NCBI GenBank assembly: GCA_024653795.1
Contig: JANLHY010000518.1
Span: forward strand, 1-5,402
Source of the DNA: Candidatus Brocadiaceae bacterium
Lineage (GTDB): Bacteria > Planctomycetota > Brocadiia > Brocadiales > Brocadiaceae
DNA length: 5,402 nucleotides
Direction of reading: 5' to 3'
Each line of letters opens with the position of its first letter. The stretch's first letter is position 1. The notes beneath the pieces are model-generated. The model was not told the DNA's origin and did no database searches. It saw nothing but the letters and a program-made list of their open reading frames with translations. Made by a program: the position numbers and the translations under genes. Shown here piece after piece: positions 1 through 5,387 of the stretch.

Positions 1-635
1 TATCCCTCCTTGCCGATTAAATCCTTTCCCCATTCGTGGGTTTTTTGTGCGATGATTTCATGAAGCTTCATTTCCCCGCACATGAGGTCCTGGAATTCGC
101 CAGAGAGTGGGTTTGAGGTTTTTACGAGGACAAATATACCCTTATTATGCTTTTTTGCTGTCTGGATAAAGGGAAGCAAGCTGTCTGACCCCAAAAACGG
201 GTTGACGGTTACGGCATCTGAGGCGAATGCGGTTTCCACAATATCGTCTATGTGGACTTCTCCAATATGCGCCTCTGCGTATGCCTCAGCCGTACTGGGT
301 ACATCGCCTCGCTTGACATCTCCGATTACGATCAATCCCTTGTGTTTGGCGTATTTGATAGTTTCTGCATATGCCCAGATGCCCCACCAGCCATACAGTT
401 CATAAAATGCAATTTGAGGTTTGACGATGCCGACGTGGGGTGCAATGAGGTCGATGACTTGTAAGTTAAATTCCAGAATGACACGTGCCGCATATTCAAG
501 GCTGGGTTTGTGCGATATTATGGGCTTTTTCTTAACGGTATCGGGAATGAGCTTGAAGTAGGGGTCTAGTCCCACGACCACACAGCTATTTTTCCTGCGA
601 ATGGTAGCAATAAGCTGATCGGCAAAATTTTCCAT
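1..635 (-). CDS. pyrF: Orotidine 5'-phosphate decarboxylase, type 2 (PyrF), 3' end cut off by window
   Basis: This cytoplasmic enzyme decarboxylates orotidine 5'-monophosphate to UMP, the last step of de novo pyrimidine synthesis. My reverse-strand translation from the ATG at 635 gives 211 open codons before running off the window. Visible motifs are GLDP (residues 22-25, start of the barrel), VKPQIAFYELYG (71-82), the catalytic D-x-K-x-x-D signature as GDVKRGD (105-111, Asp106/Lys108/Asp111), VNPFLGSDSLLPF (144-156) and VLVKTSNP (169-176). The KPQ-AFYE-YG and DxKRGD wording fits the longer type 2 (archaeal/actinobacterial-like) subfamily, usually about 270-310 residues. Roughly 60-100 C-terminal residues, including the phosphate-binding loop, should lie outside. 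An in-frame stop inside the upstream palindrome excludes a longer N-terminus. No good Shine-Dalgarno precedes the ATG. The gene lies 51 bp downstream of the amidotransferase on the same strand, so co-transcription is likely. Confidence 0.93.
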   Translation of the reverse strand, partial: MENFADQLIATIRRKNSCVVVGLDPYFKLIPDTVKKKPIISHKPSLEYAARVILEFNLQVIDLIAPHVGIVKPQIAFYELYGWWGIWAYAETIKYAKHKGLIVIGDVKRGDVPSTAEAYAEAHIGEVHIDDIVETAFASDAVTVNPFLGSDSLLPFIQTAKKHNKGIFVLVKTSNPLSGEFQDLMCGEMKLHEIIAQKTHEWGKDLIGKEG

Positions 636-650
636 GTTGTCGAAGCATCC

Positions 651-679
651 GTAGAGACAGGTTTAAAACCTGTCTCTAC
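651..679. repeat. 29-nt palindrome (REP/MITE-like) between trpG and pyrF
   Basis: Two perfect 14-nt arms, GTAGAGACAGGTTT (651-664) and AAACCTGTCTCTAC (666-679), flank a single central A at 665. Pairing stops at both ends. No T-run follows on either strand, so it does not look like a standard intrinsic terminator. It begins 7 nt past the trpG stop and ends 15 nt before the pyrF ATG. In the transcript it would fold just upstream of the pyrF ribosome-binding region. GTAGAGAC/GTCTCTAC-ended palindromes are, from memory, dispersed in many copies in cyanobacterial and anammox genomes. Only one copy lies in this window, so calling it a dispersed repeat is an inference. Confidence 0.7.
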
Positions 680-686
680 AATTTGG

Positions 687-1250
687 TCAAAGTGCCAGGA
701 AATTCTTAAGGAGTTTGGGACCTTCTTCGGTTAAGAAAGATTCTGGGTGGAACTGTACCCCTTCCAATGGATATTCCTTATGTCGGATACCCATGATTTC
801 ATCATCGTCTGCCCTAGCGGTAACCTCAAGGAAATCGGGCAATGTGTCTTCTTTGACGATAAGAGAATGATACCGTGTCGCCACAAAAGGATTGGGAAGC
901 CCTTTGTAGATGGTTTTGCCGTCATGTTTGATCATGGACGTCTTGCCATGCATAAGCCTCCGCGCTCGAACCACATCAGCGCCGTAGGTATATGCAATAC
1001 ACTGGTGGCCAAGACAAACCCCAAGGATTGGTATTTTGCCAGAGAAGGTTTTTATAATATCGTTCGAAATACCCGCTTCTTTGGGTGTGCATGGTCCAGG
1101 GGATATAATGATATGGCCTGGCATTTTATCCTCAATTTCTTCAATGCTGACCTTATCATTTCTATAAACTTCCATCCTTTCACCAAATGCACCGATTTGT
1201 TGTACGAGGTTGTAAGTGAAAGAGTCGTAATTATCAACAATGATTATCAT
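687..1250 (-). CDS. trpG: Anthranilate/aminodeoxychorismate synthase glutamine amidotransferase subunit (TrpG/PabA)
   Basis: This is a class I (triad) glutamine amidotransferase that hydrolyses glutamine and passes ammonia to TrpE (making anthranilate) or PabB (making 4-amino-4-deoxychorismate). The 187 residues match the usual length of the free-standing subunit. Visible motifs are the N-terminal IIIVDNYDSFTYNL (2-15), the oxyanion segment ISPGPCTPKEAG (49-60), the nucleophile elbow GVCLGHQ (77-83, Cys79), LMHGKTS (99-105), YHSL (127-130) and EGVQFHPES (163-171, catalytic His168 and Glu170). The triad is complete. MHGKTS and YHSL separate it from carbamoyl-phosphate and GMP synthetase amidotransferases. 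No trpE or pabB is in the window, and many bacteria use one subunit for both partners, so pabA is equally possible. The start is fixed by the canonical N-terminus although no Shine-Dalgarno precedes it. It leads a minus-strand pair with pyrF. Confidence 0.94.
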   Translation of the reverse strand: MIIIVDNYDSFTYNLVQQIGAFGERMEVYRNDKVSIEEIEDKMPGHIIISPGPCTPKEAGISNDIIKTFSGKIPILGVCLGHQCIAYTYGADVVRARRLMHGKTSMIKHDGKTIYKGLPNPFVATRYHSLIVKEDTLPDFLEVTARADDDEIMGIRHKEYPLEGVQFHPESFLTEEGPKLLKNFLAL

Positions 1251-1257
1251 GTTTTAA

Positions 1258-1286
1258 ATAGTAACAAAATAAATTTTGAATATCAA
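1258..1286 (-). promoter_or_regulatory. Candidate sigma70-type promoter for trpG-pyrF
   Basis: On the minus strand, TTGATA (1286-1281, 5 of 6 to the -35 consensus) is separated by 17 nt from TACTAT (1263-1258, 4 of 6 to the -10 consensus). Transcription would start at about 1251-1250, essentially at the trpG ATG, giving a leaderless message. This agrees with the lack of any Shine-Dalgarno in the AT-rich upstream stretch. AT-rich DNA produces such matches by chance. A competing candidate, TTGTCA with an 18-nt spacer and TGTATT, lies further upstream and overlaps the plus-strand -35 region. Confidence 0.35.
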
Positions 1287-1357
1287 AGAGATTTTAAGTG
1301 GCAATTAAACAAGTCTTTGCATCCACTTACATTGAATACACTTACTGTAAAAATAAC

Positions 1358-1385
1358 TTGACAATGCTGGTTTTTCTGTTAAAAT
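1358..1385 (+). promoter_or_regulatory. Strong sigma70-type promoter upstream of the nusA leader
   Basis: A perfect -35 TTGACA (1358-1363), a 16-nt spacer and a -10 TAAAAT (1380-1385, 5 of 6) are present. The TG at 1377-1378, one base before the -10, makes it an extended -10. The predicted transcription start is about 1391-1393, some 210 nt before the nusA ATG. It is the best promoter match I found in the window and drives either the nusA-infB operon, a short RNA ending at the terminator near 1520, or both. Confidence 0.7.
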
Positions 1386-1494
1386 TTCTTATAACTTATT
1401 GATAATAAAGTGAAAGGGATAAAAGTAGATGCGTTATCCTTCAAGGGTCTATAAGCAGTCGTAATAACTAACTAAAGGGAGATTGCAGGATTTC

Positions 1495-1520
1495 AAAAAG
1501 TGGGGATGACCCACTTTTTT
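1495..1520 (+). terminator. Intrinsic (rho-independent) terminator in the nusA leader
   Basis: A perfect 10-bp stem pairs AAAAAGTGGG (1495-1504) with CCCACTTTTT (1510-1519) around the 5-nt loop GATGA. The T-run reaches 1520 and is followed by ATTTT. The A-run on the 5' arm makes it potentially bidirectional, so it could also stop minus-strand transcription. It lies about 130 nt after the predicted start of transcription and about 80 nt before nusA, an odd place unless termination here is regulated or partial. Confidence 0.8.
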
Positions 1521-1549
1521 ATTTTAAGGGGTATATTTTCCCCTAAAAT
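1521..1549 (+). terminator. Second hairpin directly after the leader terminator
   Basis: ATTTTA-A-GGGG (1521-1531) pairs with CCCCTAAAAT (1540-1549) in a 10-bp stem with one bulged A and an 8-nt loop. It starts in the T-rich tail of the first terminator, so the two structures may compete or act in series. The sequence after it is only moderately T-rich (GTTATTGTTTA), so it would be a weak terminator at best. It could instead be an anti-termination or mRNA-protecting structure. Confidence 0.4.
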
Positions 1550-1588
1550 GTTATTGTTTACTAGCATGATTACAGCTTAGTTAACGGT

Positions 1589-1595
1589 AAAAAGG
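1589..1595 (+). promoter_or_regulatory. Shine-Dalgarno of nusA
   Basis: AAAAAGG lies 5 nt before the ATG at 1601. It is a modest but well-spaced ribosome-binding site and supports this start over internal alternatives. Confidence 0.6.
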
Positions 1596-1600
1596 TATTT

Positions 1601-2680
1601 ATGGACAAAGAAAGTTTACTACGCCTGGTAGATAGTTTGCACAGGGATAAAGAGATTGCAAAGGATGTTGTATTTCAAGGCATCGAAGCTGCCCTGACTA
1701 CAGCAGCCCGGAAGCATTTTAAATCCCCGGAAGCGATATCTATTCAGATTGATAGGCAGACGGGAGAGATCGTGGCTATGGATGGCGATCGTAAAATCGA
1801 TCCTTCCGAGCTTGGCAGGGTCACCGCGCAAACTGCGAAACAGGTGATTATCCAAAAAATACGCGAAGCCGAGCGTGACGTTATATATGAAGATTATAAT
1901 AGCCGAAAGGGCGCTATCGTCAGTGGTACGGTTCAAAGGTTTGAAGGCTCTACTATGATTGTCAATCTGGGTAAAACAGAAGGTGTCTTGCACAAATCAG
2001 AACAAATTGCAGACGAGCATTACAATACAGGTGAGCGAATCAGGGCTACCGTATTTGACGTGAAGAAGGCAGGAACGCGGGTAAAAATAATGCTCTCAAG
2101 GGCGCATACTGATTTTGTACGCAGGCTTTTTGAATTAGAAGTGCCTGAAATTGCAGAAGGCACTATTGAGATTAAAGCATTGGCAAGAGAGCCTGGTCAT
2201 AGGACCAAGATCGCAGTAGCCTCAAGTGATTCGAATGTTGATTGTGTTGGAGCTTGTGTGGGAGTGCGCGGATCAAGGATTAAAAATATCGTGGATGAAC
2301 TGAACGGGGAAAAAATTGATATTATCAGGTGGAGTGATGAACCTGAAGCGCTGTTGCCCAATGCGCTGAAACCTGCAGAAGTTTCCGGGATTATTCTATC
2401 ATCAGAGAATCAGGTCGCAACCATTGTGGTGCCGAATGACCAACTTTCTCTGGCAATAGGTAAACGGGGACAAAACGTGCGTCTTGCGTCTCGTTTAACT
2501 GCGTGGGATATTGATATCATAACAGAATCAGAACTTGAAGAAAGACAGAAAGCCAGTGCCTTGGAAACCACAGAAGTCGCTGGATCGAATAAAGCGCCCT
2601 CTGGTAATTTAAATGTAACTCCTCCAGATGCTGGGACTACAGAAGGTGTTGAAACGAGCGGCGGTAAAGAGGATGCATAA
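1601..2680 (+). CDS. nusA: Transcription termination/antitermination factor NusA
   Basis: NusA binds RNA polymerase near the RNA exit channel and modulates pausing, intrinsic termination and antitermination. The 359 residues show the family order: an N-terminal polymerase-binding domain (about 1-100), an S1 domain (about 104-168, with GAIVSGTVQRFEGSTMIVNLG), KH1 (about 200-270, with GACVGVRGSRIKNIVDELNG) and KH2 (about 271-312, with LAIGKRGQNVRLASRLTAWD). After KH2 is a tail of about 45 residues rich in Glu, Thr, Gly and Ser. It shows no acidic repeats like those of the enterobacterial protein, which is normal for many phyla. The start matches the conserved N-terminus and has a Shine-Dalgarno 5 nt upstream. 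It leads the plus-strand operon, 39 bp before infB. The common upstream partner rimP is absent; instead there is a long leader with a terminator, suggesting possible autoregulation. Confidence 0.97.
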   Translation: MDKESLLRLVDSLHRDKEIAKDVVFQGIEAALTTAARKHFKSPEAISIQIDRQTGEIVAMDGDRKIDPSELGRVTAQTAKQVIIQKIREAERDVIYEDYNSRKGAIVSGTVQRFEGSTMIVNLGKTEGVLHKSEQIADEHYNTGERIRATVFDVKKAGTRVKIMLSRAHTDFVRRLFELEVPEIAEGTIEIKALAREPGHRTKIAVASSDSNVDCVGACVGVRGSRIKNIVDELNGEKIDIIRWSDEPEALLPNALKPAEVSGIILSSENQVATIVVPNDQLSLAIGKRGQNVRLASRLTAWDIDIITESELEERQKASALETTEVAGSNKAPSGNLNVTPPDAGTTEGVETSGGKEDA

Positions 2681-2708
2681 TTTTATCAGAGTATTGGATT
2701 TATGAGGT

Positions 2709-2714
2709 TAGGAG
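2709..2714 (+). promoter_or_regulatory. Shine-Dalgarno of infB
   Basis: TTAGGAG, with core AGGAG ending at 2714, lies 5 nt before the ATG at 2720. It is the clearest ribosome-binding site in the window and fixes the infB start. Confidence 0.8.
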
Positions 2715-2719
2715 TTTAA

Positions 2720-4954
2720 ATGGAGAAAATTCGGATCAGTTCACTTGCTAAAGAGCTAGGGGTAAAGAGCAACCTGTTAATTGAGAAGTGTCACGAAAAG
2801 GGGTTGACTCATATTAACCACCATGCAAATACACTGGCACCTGAGCAAGCAGAAATGATAAGAAAATTGTTCAAACCATCGGCAAAGGTAACTCCTCCGA
2901 AAGAAATGCCTAAAGTAAAAGAGGCTGCCACGACACAAGCCGTTGAACAAAAGAAAGAAGCCAAAGTGGCGCCGCCTGCCAGTCCAGCTACTCATGTTAC
3001 CAGGGTTGTTCAGCCACCAAAAATTGTTAGAATTCATAAGGGCATACCTCAACAACCACACGTTGTAAAAATAACTCCGGTAAAAACAATGTGGAAGAAG
3101 AGACATCCGTCAGGTTTCGTACCACAGAAGAGGAGGGAACATGGAGAGGAAATTGCAGAATCAAAGAAGACGACAGTTAAAAAAGAAACAAAGGTTGTCA
3201 TGGAAGCGCCTATAACCGTAAAAGCACTTTCTTCTAAATTGGGGATTCGTGCAAACGAAATTATAACCAAGTTACTCCTTCAGCACAATATTCGTACAAC
3301 AATCAATCAGATTCTCAGTGAAGAGATTGTCCAATTACTGGGTGTCGAATATGGAGTAGATATTGAAATTAGAAAAAAGGAGAAGGCAGAAGAACAGGAC
3401 TTTTTAAATGAGCGGATTTCAACAAAGGCAGAAGATATGGTAAATCGTGCTCCTATTGTAACTTTCATGGGGCATGTAGACCATGGGAAGACCTCGCTCC
3501 TTGATAGTATTCGTCAAACAAATGTAGCTGCAGGAGAGGTGGGAGGAATCACTCAACACATAGGCGCTTATAAGGTAGAAACGAACGGGAAGTATGTTGT
3601 GTTTCTGGATACGCCTGGCCATGAGGCTTTTACCGCAATGAGGGCAAGGGGCGCGAATATTACCGATGTGGTCGTGCTTGTTGTGGCGGCTGATGATGGT
3701 GTTATGCCGCAGACGGAAGAGGCGTTGAACCATGCCAAGGCAGCTAACGTCCCGATTGTTGTGGCGCTGAATAAAATTGATAAACCAGGCGCCAACCAGT
3801 TGCGAGTCAAACAGCAACTTGCAAGCTTGGATTTGAGTCCGGAAGATTGGGGCGGAAAGACACAGTTTGTTGAGACTTCTGCGATAACCAAAAAGGGGAT
3901 TGATACCTTACTCGAAAGGCTTTTGCTGGAAGCTGAGATACTTGAACTGAAAGCAAATCCAAAGAATCCGGCGCGAGGCGTTGTGCTAGAGGCACACCTG
4001 AGTGAAGGACGCGGGGTTGTTGCCAATGTCTTAATACAAGACGGCACATTACATCAAGGGGATGTAATTCTCTGTGGTAAAACTTTTGGCAGGGCGCGCC
4101 TGATGATGAATGACAGGGGTGTCGAACTAAAAGAAGCTGGTCCGACCACGCCGGTGTCCGTTTCAGATTTTTCTGAAGTTCCTGAAGCCGGGGATAAGTT
4201 TTATGTGGTTGGCGATATACAGAAGGCACGAGAAATTGCCTTAGAAAGACAAAAGAAAGATCGTGAAACCTCTTTGTCAAAACACCAACACGTCACGCTG
4301 GAGAGTCTTTATTCCAGGATTGCCGAAGGAAAAGTAAAGGAAATCAAGGTAATATTGAAGGCTGACTATAAGGGTTCTGTGGAAGTACTCAAAAAGGCAT
4401 TGGAAGATCTTTCTACTGCTGAAATCAAGGTGAAAATTTTACACTGTGGTGTCGGTGGTATTACGGAATCTGATGTGCTTCTTGCAGATGCATCGGATGC
4501 GATTGTGATTGGGTTTTATGTGACGACAGAGGACAAGGCACGTATACTGGCAGAAGAAAAAGGAGTGGATGTCAGGCTTTATAAAATTATCTACGATGCG
4601 ACGAACGAAATAAGAGCCGCTATGGAAGGGATGCTGGAACCTGAGTCTAAGGAAGTTGTATTGGGTCAGGTTGAAATACGGCTAGTGTACAACATCTCAA
4701 AGTTCGGTAATGTTGCAGGTTGTTATGTAAAAACGGGTAAGATTACAAGGAATTCCTCTGTCCGATTAATTCGCGACAGCATTATTATTTACGACGGGAA
4801 GTTGGAGTCTTTGAAGATTGTTAAGGATGACGTCAGGGAAGTCAGGGCGGGTTTTGAATGCGGGCTGAAAATTGCTAGTTATGATGATATTAAAGTGGGA
4901 GATATCGTAGAGGCATACGAAGTGCAAAAGATTGCCAGAACCCTGCCGGTTTAA
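2720..4954 (+). CDS. infB: Translation initiation factor IF2
   Basis: IF2 is a GTPase that brings formyl-methionyl initiator tRNA to the 30S subunit and promotes joining with 50S. At 744 residues it is of ordinary bacterial length. Domain order: a first IF2_N helical module (about 1-52), a Lys/Pro/Ala-rich linker (about 53-160), a second IF2_N-like module (about 163-215), then the G domain from about 244. GTPase motifs are G1 GHVDHGKT (251-258), G2 GGITQHIG (275-282, Thr278), G3 DTPGH (297-301), G4 NKID (351-354) and a G5 region TSAITKKGI (386-394). Domain II follows (LSEGRGVVANVLIQDGTL, 427-444). Domain III contains KADYKGSVEVL (547-557) and HCGVGGITESDV (575-586). The C-terminal initiator-tRNA-binding domain covers about 648-735. 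All key motifs are intact. A strong Shine-Dalgarno precedes the gene, 39 bp after nusA, so co-transcription is expected. Confidence 0.98.
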   Translation: MEKIRISSLAKELGVKSNLLIEKCHEKGLTHINHHANTLAPEQAEMIRKLFKPSAKVTPPKEMPKVKEAATTQAVEQKKEAKVAPPASPATHVTRVVQPPKIVRIHKGIPQQPHVVKITPVKTMWKKRHPSGFVPQKRREHGEEIAESKKTTVKKETKVVMEAPITVKALSSKLGIRANEIITKLLLQHNIRTTINQILSEEIVQLLGVEYGVDIEIRKKEKAEEQDFLNERISTKAEDMVNRAPIVTFMGHVDHGKTSLLDSIRQTNVAAGEVGGITQHIGAYKVETNGKYVVFLDTPGHEAFTAMRARGANITDVVVLVVAADDGVMPQTEEALNHAKAANVPIVVALNKIDKPGANQLRVKQQLASLDLSPEDWGGKTQFVETSAITKKGIDTLLERLLLEAEILELKANPKNPARGVVLEAHLSEGRGVVANVLIQDGTLHQGDVILCGKTFGRARLMMNDRGVELKEAGPTTPVSVSDFSEVPEAGDKFYVVGDIQKAREIALERQKKDRETSLSKHQHVTLESLYSRIAEGKVKEIKVILKADYKGSVEVLKKALEDLSTAEIKVKILHCGVGGITESDVLLADASDAIVIGFYVTTEDKARILAEEKGVDVRLYKIIYDATNEIRAAMEGMLEPESKEVVLGQVEIRLVYNISKFGNVAGCYVKTGKITRNSSVRLIRDSIIIYDGKLESLKIVKDDVREVRAGFECGLKIASYDDIKVGDIVEAYEVQKIARTLPV

Positions 4955-4957
4955 TAG

Positions 4958-4986
4958 TTGAGAATTAAAAACTTTATCTGTGTATT
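4958..4986 (+). promoter_or_regulatory. Weak candidate promoter between infB and ylxP
   Basis: TTGAGA (4958-4963, 5 of 6) is followed after 17 nt by TGTATT (4981-4986, 4 of 6). It begins 3 nt past the infB stop, in the only sizeable gap (106 bp) inside the operon, and could give ylxP and later genes an extra start. AT-rich sequence makes a chance match quite possible. Confidence 0.25.
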
Positions 4987-5016
4987 TAAATATGGCATCT
5001 TGTTTTTTATTGGTCT

Positions 5017-5050
5017 GAGGCATCGCCTCGCTAGTCTATATAGCTCTAGC
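5017..5050 (+). other. Two adjacent small inverted repeats just before ylxP
   Basis: GAGGC (5017-5021) pairs with GCCTC (5025-5029) around ATC. Directly after, GCTAG (5030-5034) can pair with CTAGC (5046-5050) around a segment holding the self-complementary CTATATAG (5036-5043). No T-run follows, so these are not typical terminators. They occupy the place where a Shine-Dalgarno would be expected, ending 10 nt before the ATG. A role in translation control is a guess. Confidence 0.35.
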
Positions 5051-5060
5051 TTGTTGCGCA

Positions 5061-5372
5061 ATGAATCTGGAATTTTACGAATCTGATGATGCGGTAGTAG
5101 GCGTTTTAAATATTCGGCTGGTGATCAGGAGTGCAAATACTTTAAAAGACAAACGCCGTATTATAAAAAGCCTGAAAGACCGTATAAAAAATAATTTTAA
5201 TGTATCTGTTGCTGAAACAGGCACATTGGATCATTGCCAGTATTCCAAACTAGGGATTGCAATGGTTGCAAACGACAAGCAGTATGTAAACAGTACCCTG
5301 TCAAATTTAATAAATATGTTCCGATGTGCAGTTTCTGTTGAGCTTGTGGACTATCACCTCGAATTTATTTAA
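5061..5372 (+). CDS. ylxP: DUF503 family protein (YlxP-like)
   Basis: This small cytoplasmic protein has the DUF503 (YlxP) signature, a family commonly found between infB and rbfA. Its role is poorly defined and presumed linked to ribosomes or translation by position. The 103 residues are near the usual length (about 90-100). The family core starts at VVGVLNIRLVI (12-22) and continues through TLKDKRRIIKSLKDRI (27-42), NNFNVSVAETG (44-54), LGIAMVANDKQYVN (64-77) and a C-terminal strand VELVDYHLEF (93-102). The first 10 or so residues (MNLEFYESDD) are an extra, acidic extension. The ATG at 5061 is used because no other start codon occurs between it and the in-frame stop at 5016-5018, even though no Shine-Dalgarno is visible. 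It follows infB by 106 bp. Membership in the family is confident; a molecular function is not. Confidence 0.88.
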   Translation: MNLEFYESDDAVVGVLNIRLVIRSANTLKDKRRIIKSLKDRIKNNFNVSVAETGTLDHCQYSKLGIAMVANDKQYVNSTLSNLINMFRCAVSVELVDYHLEFI

Positions 5373-5387
5373 CCTCACTCTGAAGAA

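Larger units (their letters stand above)
1392..1600 (+). promoter_or_regulatory. nusA 5' leader with internal terminator (possible attenuator or small RNA)
   Basis: This roughly 209-nt stretch between the predicted transcription start and the nusA ATG has no gene of normal size. It contains, in order: a possible hairpin pairing 1415-1422 with 1434-1441 (eight pairs including one G-U); an 11-codon mini-ORF at 1429-1464; a possible weak pairing of GCAGTC (1455-1460) with GATTGC (1481-1486); a strong intrinsic terminator (1495-1520); and a second hairpin (1521-1549). I recognise no known riboswitch, T-box or tRNA. NusA is known to stimulate intrinsic termination, and leader terminators that autoregulate nusA operons are known in other bacteria, so attenuation is plausible here. 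An independent RNA of about 130 nt made from the same promoter is the main alternative. Confidence 0.5.

Noticed and set aside
302..313. CATCGCCTCGCT also found at 5021-5032
   Set aside because: One identical 12-mer pair is about what chance predicts in 5.4 kb, and the first copy simply encodes the conserved PyrF active-site motif on the other strand.
82..405. Open frames on the plus strand over the pyrF region (also 252-464)
   Set aside because: They lie antisense to the clear PyrF reading frame and show no recognisable family; they are shadow frames.
747..1361. 204-codon plus-strand open frame opposite trpG
   Set aside because: Most of it mirrors the conserved TrpG coding sequence, and the product resembles no family I know. 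Its length is explained by codon bias on the opposite strand.
1445..1512. Anti-terminator pairing of GGGTC (1445-1449) with GACCC (1508-1512)
   Set aside because: Only five pairs against a perfect ten-pair terminator stem, with no extension on either side; too weak to claim a switch.
1532..1537. TATATT as a -10 box for a promoter nearer nusA
   Set aside because: No acceptable -35 lies 16-18 nt upstream (the position falls in the terminator stem), and the bases are the loop of the second hairpin.
2702..2719. Five-codon mini-ORF (MRLGV) ending exactly before the infB ATG and in the same frame
   Set aside because: It consists mainly of the infB Shine-Dalgarno itself; a chance ATG upstream is the simpler explanation.
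3419..4280. Several minus-strand open frames of 130-160 codons inside infB
   Set aside because: They overlap the highly conserved IF2 GTPase and domain II coding sequence and have low-complexity or unrecognisable products; they are shadows of infB.
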